Of a stretch of 64,000 nt of DNA, positions 9,439 through 18,397 are shown piece after piece. Under the pieces are notes generated by a model that had not been told where the DNA came from, did not search any database, and saw only the letters and a program-made list of their open reading frames with translations. Every line of letters begins with the position of its first letter. Positions within the stretch are counted from its first letter, which is position 1. The translations under genes and the position numbers were made by a program. The stretch comes from Chondrinema litorale (lineage in GTDB: Bacteria; Bacteroidota; Bacteroidia; Cytophagales; Flammeovirgaceae), in contig NZ_CP111044.1 in NCBI RefSeq assembly GCF_026250525.1, positions 1 to 64,000 of the forward strand, given 5' to 3'.

Positions 9439-10962
9439 ATGAATAAAACTTTAATACTTATTAGTTTTTTGTTTTTAGTGGCTTGTGGTGAAAAAATTCA
9501 TGAAAAACAAAAAGAATTAACTGTTGAGTCGATTGTAAAACTACAATGTGGCAGTTGCCATTTGTACCCGGAACCAGCCCTGCTGTCTAAAGAACAATGG
9601 ATTAATGTGTTACCCCATATGGGGCTGAGACTGGGTATAAAATCGCCAAACATCGATGTAATTAACAAGTTAAAACTAGATGAGTCGACAAGAATTTTAA
9701 GTGAAGGGATTTTCCCTACAAATCAGCTAATACCAGATTCTACTTGGGAAAAAATTCAGGATTTTTATTTCGAAAATGCCCCAGATTCACTTGAAATTCC
9801 GACTCAAACTTATTCGAAGGAGCAACAAACTTTTAAATCCTATTTTCCGAAAATTAATTTAGCTGGCTCACCATTTATTTCTATGGTGAAATTCAATGCC
9901 GATCAAAAATTCTATTTGGGAGATTTGAAAGGTAATCTTTTACAACTAGATAAAAATTTAAAAATTGATAACTACACGAGTTTTCCAGTGCCATTGGTAG
10001 ATGTAAATTTTGATGATAAAGGCCAATTATTAGCATTGAGTATTGGAGAGCTCTACCCCAACGACCGTTTAACAGGCGCCATAGCACAATTAGATACGGT
10101 AGATTATAACATCCCACAACTTATTTTTAAAGACTTACCAAGACCAGTTCAATTTGCTAATGCAGATTTAGATAATGATGGTTTAGAAGATTTGGTCATC
10201 TGCAACTTTGGAAATTACTTGGGCAATTTAACATGGTACAAAAAAACTACTCAAGGCAAATTTGAACCACATTTACTCAAAAAATCTCCGGGTGCTACTC
10301 GCTCTTATATCGACGATTTAAATAAAGATGGGCAGCTAGATATTATCACTCTTTTTGCACAAGGAGACGAAGGAGTAAGTATTTTTTATAATGAAAATGG
10401 CAATTTTACCGAAGACAGAGTTTTAAGATTTCATCCATTATACGGTTGCAACGATTTTGAATTAACCGATTTTAATGGCGACGGTTATAAAGACATCGTA
10501 ATCTCAAATGGGGATAATGGTGACCACAGTGTTACTTTAAAACCATACCATGGCATTAGAATATTTTTGAATGATGGAAAGAATCAATTTGAAGAAAAAT
10601 ACTTCTTCCCTATGTTCGGAGCTTCAAAAGTGAGATCAAACGATTTTGATTTAGATGGAGATATGGATATGGTGGCTATTTCATTTTTTCCAGACCCAAA
10701 AAATGGTTTAAAACAAAGTATCGTATTTCTAGAAAATCAAGGAAACTTCCAATTTGCATCTCATGAAATTGATGGAGCTGACCAAGGTAGATGGATGGTA
10801 ATGGATAGTGGCGATTTTGACCTTGACGGTGACACCGATGTAATTATTGGCTCTTTCACTTTAACCAATGAAGGCATCGATCGCGAAACTTTAAATCAAT
10901 GGAGAAGCAGCAGTAATTACATATTAGTTCTTGAAAACCAAACCAATAAAAAAGTAAACTGA
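9439..10962 (+). CDS. Lipoprotein with single CxxCH heme-type motif and FG-GAP repeats
   Basis: Predicted outer-membrane or periplasmic lipoprotein of 507 aa. ATG 9439 gives the signal MNKTLILISFLFLVAC with Cys15 lipidated; a GTG at 9433 overlapping the previous stop is the alternative. A CGSCH motif near residue 36, followed by YPEP, looks like a c-type heme site; the distal part has FG-GAP repeats (DLDNDGLED, DFNGDGYKD, DFDLDGDMD, DFDLDGDTD). It is the last gene of the SusC/D-FG-GAP run. The gene immediately downstream on the other strand (10964-12529) is a full-length paralogue with the same architecture. Covalent heme attachment is inferred from the motif only. Confidence 0.85.
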   Translation: MNKTLILISFLFLVACGEKIHEKQKELTVESIVKLQCGSCHLYPEPALLSKEQWINVLPHMGLRLGIKSPNIDVINKLKLDESTRILSEGIFPTNQLIPDSTWEKIQDFYFENAPDSLEIPTQTYSKEQQTFKSYFPKINLAGSPFISMVKFNADQKFYLGDLKGNLLQLDKNLKIDNYTSFPVPLVDVNFDDKGQLLALSIGELYPNDRLTGAIAQLDTVDYNIPQLIFKDLPRPVQFANADLDNDGLEDLVICNFGNYLGNLTWYKKTTQGKFEPHLLKKSPGATRSYIDDLNKDGQLDIITLFAQGDEGVSIFYNENGNFTEDRVLRFHPLYGCNDFELTDFNGDGYKDIVISNGDNGDHSVTLKPYHGIRIFLNDGKNQFEEKYFFPMFGASKVRSNDFDLDGDMDMVAISFFPDPKNGLKQSIVFLENQGNFQFASHEIDGADQGRWMVMDSGDFDLDGDTDVIIGSFTLTNEGIDRETLNQWRSSSNYILVLENQTNKKVN

Positions 10963-10963
10963 T

Positions 10964-12529
10964 TTACTGGACTTTATCTTTCAATGTATTTTTCAAAATC
11001 ATTAAAGGAACTGGATGTCTTCGCCAATTATTCATGATCTTTTTTGGAGCATCGGCTACCATAAACATGGCTGAACCTAGAAGAATATCTTTGTCTCCGT
11101 CTCCATCTAGGTCGCCAGTTTCCATGGTAAGCCATTTGCCAGTAGGTTGGTTTTCAAAAGTAGATGCTTCAAACTGATAGTAGCCTTTATTTTCATAATA
11201 GACAAAACTCTCTGCTGGCCTGCCTTCGTAATCTGGGAAATAAGAGATAGCTGCTAAATCTAAATCTCCATCCATATCGAAATCTTCTGCTTTTGCCTTA
11301 AATACACCATGATGCTCTATAAATAAAGCTTCTTCAAAATCCATATTTCCTTTGTTCAGGTATAATCTGATTCCGTGGAAGTTTTTTACAATCGGCATAT
11401 AATCACCATTATCGCCATTTACATAAATAATATCCTCCAAACCATCACCATCAAAGTCTATCCAATCAAAATAAGTTGAGCCATAAGTTGGCGGAAAACG
11501 CATCAAAATCTTCTCAACAAACTTTCCATTTCCTTGATTTAAATACAAATAGAAGCCTTCATCTCCCTGTGCCATTAATGCTAAAATGTCTGTGAGGCCA
11601 TCGTGATTAAAATCTGAAAGCACAGTTTTTATAGCGCCGGGCAACGATCGAAGTACATGTTTTTCTCGCTCATCTGATAACACATTACTATACCAAGCCA
11701 ATTCTCCTTTATAATTTCCAAAGGCTGAAATTACAATATCTTCTTTTCCATCAGCATCTAAATCACCAAGTGAGGCATGAACTGGTCTCTGCAAATCATC
11801 AAGCAAAATTTCAGGTTCATCAAAGCCACCACTTTCATTCTTCGATACATAAGTTAAAGTACCAATCTTTTTGTTGTGAGGCATCACCTCTCCCATTGTT
11901 AATACAAAATAGCCGTTTTCAGTAATTGACAAATAAGAAGGTGAACCTGTTAGTTTAATGCTTTCCTTAATTCCTTCTTCTATATCAAAAACATGAACAG
12001 ATTTACTAGATGCATTCCCAAAATAAAACTTGTGGGTTAATGTATCAAAATGAGTTAAAGTAATAAATGGTTGTGTATTTGGTAAGTTAGCTTCAACAAC
12101 CTCAAAATCATTTAATTGCGGTTTAATATTTAATAGACTTTTACCGGTAAATGGAAGTGACGGTGACGCAGCAAGAACAAAGTTTTTAAGTTCTTGCCAT
12201 TCTTCTAATGACATGGCAGTAGTATCAGGAAACAATGCCATTTCTTTTAGAGTGGTTATCTCATTGGCTTTGCCAGATTGGAGTCCAACTCTAGCTGCCA
12301 TTTTAGGTAAAACATCAAACTCCCAAGTGTTTTTTATAAGATGTTTAGGATCGGGTAAAAGATGGCAGCTTTGGCAATTTTGAGATAATAATTGATTTTC
12401 TGCTTTATCTTCTTTTTTAGGTGAGCAACTAATTACTAAAATTATCAAGTTCAAAAAAAGAAACCTTCTCTTAGTAATTAGTTGCCAGTAAAAATTCATC
12501 ATATTAGATATACTTATCAATCTTTTCAT
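10964..12529 (-). CDS. Paralogous CxxCH/FG-GAP lipoprotein
   Basis: A 521-aa paralogue of the preceding plus-strand gene, convergent with it and separated by one base. It shares the N-terminal heme-type motif (CQSCHLLPDP), a segment like KNTWEFDVLPKMAARVGLQSG, and the FG-GAP run (DLDADGKED, DFNHDGLTD, DFDGDGLED, DFDMDGDLD, DLDGDGDKD). The lipobox is ILVISC. The annotated ATG at 12529 gives a long N-region before the lipobox; ATGs at 12502 or 12499 would give a more normal signal peptide and are plausible true starts. It has its own promoter region (12530-12668). The two genes are probably an inverted duplication, though divergence at protein level shows it is old. Confidence 0.85.
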   Translation of the reverse strand: MKRLISISNMMNFYWQLITKRRFLFLNLIILVISCSPKKEDKAENQLLSQNCQSCHLLPDPKHLIKNTWEFDVLPKMAARVGLQSGKANEITTLKEMALFPDTTAMSLEEWQELKNFVLAASPSLPFTGKSLLNIKPQLNDFEVVEANLPNTQPFITLTHFDTLTHKFYFGNASSKSVHVFDIEEGIKESIKLTGSPSYLSITENGYFVLTMGEVMPHNKKIGTLTYVSKNESGGFDEPEILLDDLQRPVHASLGDLDADGKEDIVISAFGNYKGELAWYSNVLSDEREKHVLRSLPGAIKTVLSDFNHDGLTDILALMAQGDEGFYLYLNQGNGKFVEKILMRFPPTYGSTYFDWIDFDGDGLEDIIYVNGDNGDYMPIVKNFHGIRLYLNKGNMDFEEALFIEHHGVFKAKAEDFDMDGDLDLAAISYFPDYEGRPAESFVYYENKGYYQFEASTFENQPTGKWLTMETGDLDGDGDKDILLGSAMFMVADAPKKIMNNWRRHPVPLMILKNTLKDKVQ

Positions 12530-12663
12530 ATTACTTACTGAAAGATAAGAAATCTAATTTAATTAGATACGCAATTGACAATATTAGTATATTATTCCTT
12601 TATTTAATACTTAAACAAAATAATAAATCAATATTATGCCATTATTAAACATATTCACTAAGC

Positions 12664-12695
12664 AAAGATTACCAATCAATTGGTCGGTAATCTTT
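12664..12695 (-). terminator. Stem-loop at end of SDR gene
   Basis: A perfect 10-bp inverted repeat, AAAGATTACC (12664-12673) with GGTAATCTTT (12686-12695), overlaps the stop codon of the minus-strand SDR gene. The T run is only three bases and lies within the stem, so terminator function is uncertain. Confidence 0.4.
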
Positions 12696-14216
12696 TAAGA
12701 ACTTGCCGCACCAGTGTTTGCCTGTATTTATTCCATCAATTAATGGATCGAGTACTCGGGCAGCACCATCTACAATGTCTAATGGAGGTTGGAAATCGTG
12801 AATCTCTTGTTTTCTTTTAGCCAATTCTATCGGATCTTCATCTGTAACCCAACCAGTATCTACGGCATTCATGTAAATACCATATTTGGCAAAATCAGTG
12901 GAAGATGTATGCGTCATCATGTTAAGAGCAGCCTTAGCCATGTTGGTATGTGGGTGACGATCTTCTTTATGAAAACGGTGGAATTTTCCTTCCATAGCCG
13001 AAACGTTGATGATATGTTTCATGCCTGTATTTTCCTTTTTCATAATATTCACCAATCTGTTACAAAGTACAAAAGGTGCAACAGAGTTAACCAATTGTAC
13101 TTCGAGCATTTCGTTGGTATGAATTTCTCCCAATTTTAATCGCCAGCTATTGGTTTTTCTTAAATCAACTTGTTGTAAATCTGCATCAAGCTTACCTTGA
13201 GGAAAAACCTCTTCTGCTGTAAGAGAATTATCTATACTGTAAGGAATTTGCGATAATTTAGCCGATGCACTCATACCAATACCTAACTGCTTACCATGCC
13301 AGCTCACTGGTAAATTTTTCGCTTGCCCACTGGCAAAACCTGCACTCAAAGTATTGAGCTCATCCAAACAGAATTTATGGTCTGACAATAAATTTTGAGC
13401 ATCTTTAGACAAATCTGCAAATGGTAATTCTTCATTTTCTATTAAATGCTGATAAAAGCCCGATGGTCTACGAACTGTTTGCGCAGCATTGTTTATCAAT
13501 ATATCGAGTCTATCATATTGCTGTTCGATAAAATTGCAAAAAATCTCAACACTCGGTATATGTCTTAAATCTAAACCGTGAATTTTTAAACGGTCTTTCC
13601 AAAGGTTATAATCAGACTCTTTTGAATATCTTAAAGCTGAATCAACCGGAAAACGAGTAGTTGCAATTACAGTCGCACCTGCTCTTAGTAGCATTAATGT
13701 AATGTGATAACCGATCTTTAATCGAGAGCCTGTAACCAAAGCCACTTGATCCGTTAGATCTGCAGTTTGGAAACGCTTGGCATAATTAAAGTCTCCACAT
13801 TCCGGACACATAGCATCGTAGAAATGATGTAATTTGGTATATACACTTTTACAAACATAGCAGTTACGAGGCGACTCTAAATCAATACCAGTATCGCCAG
13901 TAAGAGAAATCATTTTTGGTGCAGTAAAAACCAAAGCTTCTCTAGCACTTCTAATGCCCGTATTTTTTCGCGCATGTCTATCTTTTTCAACTATTTTTCT
14001 TTTTGCTGCCTTCTTCGCATCTTTCTTTCTTCTTAAAAACTCTTCCCTACTTGGTCTAGACAGCAATCCCGCAGCCATAATAAGTGCTAGTCTTTTATCT
14101 TCCGGAATTTCAAAAATCTGATTGGTATCAGCATTTAATGTCTCCAATATAGTAATACACTGATCAATCTGTTCCTGTGTCAACTTCGGACCTTCATCTT
14201 TAGGCTCTTTTTCCAT
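12669..14216 (-). CDS. SDR-fold protein with N-terminal zinc ribbon, catalytic Tyr missing
   Basis: 515 aa, about twice a normal SDR. Residues 1-100 are charged and helical. Cys119/Cys122 and Cys137/Cys140 form a CxxC-x14-CxxC zinc ribbon. A Rossmann dinucleotide fold follows (TGSRLKIG, 163-170; NNAA, 242-245), then an insertion of roughly 100 residues, then the active-site strand (NVSAMEG, about 404-410). At the place of the YxxxK motif the protein reads T424-N-M-A-K428: the Lys is kept but the Tyr is Thr. The cofactor fold is therefore clear but classical dehydrogenase chemistry is doubtful. It is divergent from the helicase pair and monocistronic; its substrate is unknown. Confidence 0.8.
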   Translation of the reverse strand: MEKEPKDEGPKLTQEQIDQCITILETLNADTNQIFEIPEDKRLALIMAAGLLSRPSREEFLRRKKDAKKAAKRKIVEKDRHARKNTGIRSAREALVFTAPKMISLTGDTGIDLESPRNCYVCKSVYTKLHHFYDAMCPECGDFNYAKRFQTADLTDQVALVTGSRLKIGYHITLMLLRAGATVIATTRFPVDSALRYSKESDYNLWKDRLKIHGLDLRHIPSVEIFCNFIEQQYDRLDILINNAAQTVRRPSGFYQHLIENEELPFADLSKDAQNLLSDHKFCLDELNTLSAGFASGQAKNLPVSWHGKQLGIGMSASAKLSQIPYSIDNSLTAEEVFPQGKLDADLQQVDLRKTNSWRLKLGEIHTNEMLEVQLVNSVAPFVLCNRLVNIMKKENTGMKHIINVSAMEGKFHRFHKEDRHPHTNMAKAALNMMTHTSSTDFAKYGIYMNAVDTGWVTDEDPIELAKRKQEIHDFQPPLDIVDGAARVLDPLIDGINTGKHWCGKFLKDYRPIDW

Positions 14217-14527
14217 CTACGAGTTTATAAAAGCAAAATAATTAAACAATTGAATTAATTAACTAGCAAAGTTATTTAAAGATTTGAATACTAATACTAG
14301 TTGAAACTTAAAAAAATAAGCAAATTTTAAATCTGCATTTTTAGCTTAAATCTCCAATTTTTAATAGTTCCTTTCTAATTAAAAAGTTCAATTCAGCTAT
14401 TCTTTTTAAAACTATATTCAATGAATTCTTAATAAAAAACACAAACTAATTTATTAATGCTACCTTTACATGTTTAATAAAGAGGTAACCTAGCATTATA
14501 GTGTTTATCTCATAAATACTATAATTT
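14217..14527. other. Divergent intergenic region (SDR / helicases)
   Basis: 311 bp, AT-rich, must hold promoters for both flanking genes. A minus-strand TAACTTTG (complement of 14267-14274) matches the Bacteroidota -7 consensus 50 bases before the SDR start, but without a clear -33 partner. TACCTTTA at 14461-14468 is a weaker plus-strand candidate for the helicases. No repeats or RNA genes recognised. Confidence 0.4.
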
Positions 14528-15823
14528 ATGTCATTTGAAAAATTAGGCTTGTCCGAAGCCTTGCTAAAAGCTATTAGCAAAAAAGGATACACAACACCAA
14601 GTCCTATTCAGGAACAAGCTATACCAGCTATATTAGAAGGCAAAGACGTATTAGCGTCTGCTCAAACAGGAACCGGAAAAACTGCTGGTTTTACTTTGCC
14701 ACTTCTACAAAGATTATCTGATAAAGCAAATAGAAAGTTTAGGCCAATTAGAGGTTTAATTTTAACACCTACAAGAGAGTTAGCTGCTCAGGTTTTTACT
14801 AATGTAAAGGAATATAGTGAATTCTTAGACTTGCGCTCGGCAGTAATTTATGGTGGAGTAAACCAAAATCCGCAGGTAAATGCTATTAATAGAGGTGTAG
14901 ACATTTTGGTAGCGACACCCGGTCGTTTATTGGACTTGCACAATCAGAATCTAGTTTCACTAAAACATGTTAGAATTTTAGTTTTAGATGAAGCCGACAG
15001 AATGTTAGACATGGGCTTTTTACGCGATATTGAGCGTATTATGAAAGTGATGCCTGAAAGAAGACAAGGTCTTATGTTTTCAGCTACATTTTCTAAACCG
15101 ATTAAAAAATTAGCCAATGGCATTTTAAATCAACCAGTGCAAGTTGAGGTAACGCCAGAAAATACCACAGTTGAATCAATTTCGCAAAAAATATATCGTG
15201 TAGCAAAGACCAAAAAAACAGGGTTAATTATCAAATTAATTTCTGAAGGAAACTGGACACAAGTTTTGGTATTTACCAGAACAAAGCATGGTGCCAATAG
15301 ACTTTGTGAAAAACTGGGTAAAAATAGAATTAAATCTGCTGCTATACATGGCAACAAAAGTCAAGGTGCGCGTACAAAAGCCTTAGCAGGTTTTAAAGAT
15401 GGAAGTATTAGTGTTTTAGTTGCTACAGACATTGCTGCACGTGGCTTAGATATACCTTTACTACCGCATGTTATAAATTTTGAGCTTCCTAATGTGGCTG
15501 AAGATTACGTACATAGAATTGGTAGAACAGGGCGTGCTGGAGCAAGTGGAGAGGCAATTAGTTTGGTAAGTGCTGATGAAACCGCTTACTTAAAAGATAT
15601 TGAAAAGCTAATTGGAATTAAATTTCCGATTAATATAGTAGAAGGTTTTGAGCCTGATCCAAATGCATCGACAGAACCTATAAAGCAAGGCCAGAATAGG
15701 AATCAAAATTCACAGCCTAAAAAAGCAAAGAAGAAACCAAGCAACGGTAACTTTAACAACAGGAACAAAACCAATAATTCTGGTGCAGGCAACAGGAAAA
15801 GAAAAAGAATTAGAACTAAGTAA
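14528..15823 (+). CDS. rhlE: DEAD-box RNA helicase, RhlE-like
   Basis: ATP-dependent RNA helicase of 431 aa, expected to act in ribosome assembly or RNA decay and often cold-induced. All DEAD-box motifs are visible: Q motif (Phe3 and Gln28), Walker A AQTGTGKT (45-52), PTRELAAQ, DEAD (154-157), SAT (185-187), and motif VI HRIGRTGRAG (near 335). The tail from about 380 is rich in Lys, Arg, Asn and Gln, typical of RhlE-type RNA-binding extensions. It is followed after 8 bp by a second helicase gene, so both are probably one transcript. The subfamily name rests on the motif pattern and short basic tail. Confidence 0.92.
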   Translation: MSFEKLGLSEALLKAISKKGYTTPSPIQEQAIPAILEGKDVLASAQTGTGKTAGFTLPLLQRLSDKANRKFRPIRGLILTPTRELAAQVFTNVKEYSEFLDLRSAVIYGGVNQNPQVNAINRGVDILVATPGRLLDLHNQNLVSLKHVRILVLDEADRMLDMGFLRDIERIMKVMPERRQGLMFSATFSKPIKKLANGILNQPVQVEVTPENTTVESISQKIYRVAKTKKTGLIIKLISEGNWTQVLVFTRTKHGANRLCEKLGKNRIKSAAIHGNKSQGARTKALAGFKDGSISVLVATDIAARGLDIPLLPHVINFELPNVAEDYVHRIGRTGRAGASGEAISLVSADETAYLKDIEKLIGIKFPINIVEGFEPDPNASTEPIKQGQNRNQNSQPKKAKKKPSNGNFNNRNKTNNSGAGNRKRKRIRTK

Positions 15824-15831
15824 TTAATAAG

Positions 15832-17142
15832 ATGTCTAAACCAATTAAGAGCCAGAAAGCAATACTCTCTAAACTGGGTATAGAGAAGTTGAATAATATG
15901 CAATTGGAGGCACAATTAGCCATAGAATCTTGCTTTGAAGTGATGATTCTTTCTCCTACCGGTACAGGTAAGACATTGGCTTTTTTGCTTCCATTGATCA
16001 ACGAGTTAGACAACGAAAGCGATCAGATTCAAATGGTGGTAATTGTACCATCAAGAGAATTGGCTATCCAGATAGAGCAAGTAATGCGTGAGATGGGAAC
16101 TGGCTTTAAAGTAAATGCAGTGTATGGAGGCCGTAATAGTTCTAAAGACAAAATAGAAATTAAACACCGACCAGCTGTTTTAATTGGCACTCCTGGTAGA
16201 GTAGCAGATCATTTAAGAAGAAAGACGTTCCGTACTAGAGATATTAAAACTTTGGTCTTAGATGAGTTTGATAAATCATTGGAAGTAGGTTTCGAAGACG
16301 AGATGAAAGAAATTCTCGAACTACTTCCTAAGGTGGAGAAAAAGATTTTGACATCAGCTACGCAAGGTGTGGAGATACCTGAGTTTGTTGGCATACATGA
16401 GCCTGCACTTGTAGATTACCTGCATGAAAAGGTGAGCCAACTCCAAATTAAAAAAGTGCTTTCTCCTAAAAAAGACAAGCTCGAAACCTTGCTAGATTTA
16501 ATTGCTCATATCGGCGATCAAAATGGAATTGTCTTTTGCAATTTTAAAGACTCTATTCAGCGAGTAAGCGATTATTTGTCAGATAATAACATTTCTCATG
16601 GTATATTTTATGGAGGAATTGAGCAAACCGAAAGAGAAAGAGCACTAATAAAATTTAGAAACGGTACTTATAAAATTTTGCTAGCCACCGATTTAGCTGC
16701 AAGAGGTATTGATGTACCAGAACTAAAGTTTATCATTCACTATCATCTTCCAATTAAAAGTGAAGAGTTTACCCATAGAAATGGTAGAACTGCTCGAATG
16801 AACAACGAAGGTACAGCTTATGTAATTCAATATGAAAAGGAAGACCTTCCAGAGTTTATTGGAGATATTCCTACAGAAGAACTTACAGGCACTCAATTAC
16901 CCAAACCTTCTAAATGGAGTACTTTGTTTATTTCTGGTGGTAGAAAGGATAAAATATCTAAAGGTGATGTAGCTGGACTTTTCTTTAAGCAAGGTAATCT
17001 TACCAAAGATGATTTGGGTTTAATAGAATTGAAAAACGATTGTGCATTTGTTTCTGTGAGAACTGCGACAATCAAGTCTCTTTTGCCTAAAGTAAACAAT
17101 GTAAAATTGAAGAAGAAAAAAGTAAGAGTTTTAGAAGTTTAA
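15832..17142 (+). CDS. dbpA: DEAD-box-like helicase with DbpA-type RNA-binding domain
   Basis: 436-aa superfamily 2 helicase. Motif I is SPTGTGKT (41-48), motif II is DEFD (144-147) rather than DEAD, motif III is TSAT (174-177), and motif VI reads HRNGRTAR instead of HRIGRTGR. The C-terminal about 75 residues, beginning FISGGRKDKISKGDVAG, resemble the DbpA RRM-like domain that in the well-studied family targets a 23S rRNA hairpin. The role is therefore probably late 50S subunit assembly. The degenerate motifs II and VI are unusual but typical of this Bacteroidota branch as far as I recall. Co-transcribed with the upstream helicase; convergent with the epoxide hydrolase gene 4 bp away. Confidence 0.85.
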   Translation: MSKPIKSQKAILSKLGIEKLNNMQLEAQLAIESCFEVMILSPTGTGKTLAFLLPLINELDNESDQIQMVVIVPSRELAIQIEQVMREMGTGFKVNAVYGGRNSSKDKIEIKHRPAVLIGTPGRVADHLRRKTFRTRDIKTLVLDEFDKSLEVGFEDEMKEILELLPKVEKKILTSATQGVEIPEFVGIHEPALVDYLHEKVSQLQIKKVLSPKKDKLETLLDLIAHIGDQNGIVFCNFKDSIQRVSDYLSDNNISHGIFYGGIEQTERERALIKFRNGTYKILLATDLAARGIDVPELKFIIHYHLPIKSEEFTHRNGRTARMNNEGTAYVIQYEKEDLPEFIGDIPTEELTGTQLPKPSKWSTLFISGGRKDKISKGDVAGLFFKQGNLTKDDLGLIELKNDCAFVSVRTATIKSLLPKVNNVKLKKKKVRVLEV

Positions 17143-17146
17143 CATT

Positions 17147-18277
17147 CTAAATTACTTTCTCTAACAAAGAGATGATATCTGTGGCAAGCAACTCAGGTTG
17201 TTCTAAAGCAGCAAAATGCCCTCCTTTGGGCATATTTGTCCATTGAATAAGGTTGAGCCCTTTTTCTATATAAGATCTTGGTGGGGTTGGAATTTCTTTC
17301 GGGAAATTGGCAAACCCCACCGAACTTTTCACAAAATCATGCGGTCCAAATACCATAGGATTTTGGCTAATGGCATGGTACATTCGCATTGAAGAATGAA
17401 TCGTTTGGGTAAACCAATACAAAGAAACATTGCTAAGCAATTCATCTTTGGTAAAGCAATTTTCAATGTAACCGTCATTATCACTCCAACTATTAAACTT
17501 TTCGATTATCCAAGCACAAAGTCCAATTGGTGAATCATTTAATCCATAAGCAAGTGAGAGTGGCTTTGTACTCTGAATCATACCATAAGCTCCTTCAGTC
17601 GCATTCCACTTTTCAGCAAAACTTTTATAAGCTAATTCTTCATCACTTAGCTTCTCTCCTTCTACCAAATAAGGTTGATACGAATCTGAAATGTAATTTA
17701 GATGCAAAGCAATTATGCTTTCAGGATGTTGTTGAGCCAACCTAATGCTGATACCTGCTCCAATATCTCCACCTTGTATGCTATAGTTTTTGTAGCCAAG
17801 CTGAAGTATAAGTTTATGCCACAAGTCTGCAACAAAACCATAATCGACACCATGAGTAGTTATTTTCTCTGAAAACCCAAAGCCAATAATTGAAGGCACA
17901 ATAATATCAAACGCCAACTCTTCTGAGTTTTTTAAGCAATCAATTACTTTGAACATCTCAAGAAATGAACCCGGCCAACCATGCGTAATTAATATCGGAA
18001 TTGCATTTTCTCTTTCACTTTTTACATGGATAAAATGAATCTTACAACCATCAATCTCAGCAATAAAATTTGGGTAAGCATTAATCTTTTCTTCAGTTTT
18101 CCTCCAATCAAATTCGCTTTGCCAGTACTCAGCCAATTCTTTTAAATAAGATAGATTAGTCCCATAAGTCCATTGGGAGTTTTTTAACTCATCTGGCCAG
18201 CGTGTTTTTTTTATGCATTCTTTTAAATCAGCAATTTCTGTTTCAGCAATATTTACTTTAAAGTCATCTATCATCAT
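17147..18277 (-). CDS. Epoxide hydrolase (EHN/alpha-beta hydrolase family)
   Basis: 376-aa soluble enzyme of the microsomal-type epoxide hydrolase family, which opens epoxides to diols through an aspartyl ester intermediate. The N-terminal EHN domain spans about 1-105. The oxyanion motif is HGWPGS (99-104). The nucleophile is Asp171 in the elbow QGGDIG, and the catalytic His lies in KGGHFAALEQPE near the C-terminus. No signal peptide. Starts at 18277 or 18274 (double Met). It appears monocistronic and its neighbours give no clue to the substrate. A TAGCTTTG -7-like element on the minus strand lies at 18299-18292 but lacks a -33 partner. Confidence 0.9.
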   Translation of the reverse strand: MMIDDFKVNIAETEIADLKECIKKTRWPDELKNSQWTYGTNLSYLKELAEYWQSEFDWRKTEEKINAYPNFIAEIDGCKIHFIHVKSERENAIPILITHGWPGSFLEMFKVIDCLKNSEELAFDIIVPSIIGFGFSEKITTHGVDYGFVADLWHKLILQLGYKNYSIQGGDIGAGISIRLAQQHPESIIALHLNYISDSYQPYLVEGEKLSDEELAYKSFAEKWNATEGAYGMIQSTKPLSLAYGLNDSPIGLCAWIIEKFNSWSDNDGYIENCFTKDELLSNVSLYWFTQTIHSSMRMYHAISQNPMVFGPHDFVKSSVGFANFPKEIPTPPRSYIEKGLNLIQWTNMPKGGHFAALEQPELLATDIISLLEKVI

Positions 18278-18346
18278 AAAACAAAGCTACTTTGCAAATT
18301 GTAGAAAACAAGCTATAAATTATCCTATTTTTGGTTCTTATTTAAA

Positions 18347-18376
18347 ACAAAAAACACTCCTTTCGAAGTGTTTTAA
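18347..18376 (-). terminator. Intrinsic terminator after STN-TonB receptor gene
   Basis: AAAACACT (18351-18358) pairs with AGTGTTTT (18367-18374) around an 8-base loop. Read on the minus strand the stem is followed by a T-rich run (TTTTTTGTTTT, stem end included). It lies about 24 bases past the receptor's stop. Confidence 0.75.
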
Positions 18377-18397
18377 GCTTTTCTTGTACAAAATTTA

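Noticed and set aside
12789..13139. 116-codon plus-strand frame inside the SDR gene
   Set aside because: Antisense shadow of the SDR gene with Phe- and His-rich composition and no recognisable motif.
18292..18299. Promoter of the epoxide hydrolase
   Set aside because: TAGCTTTG matches the -7 on the minus strand, but no -33 is present and the leader would be about 9 bases; not strong enough for a feature.
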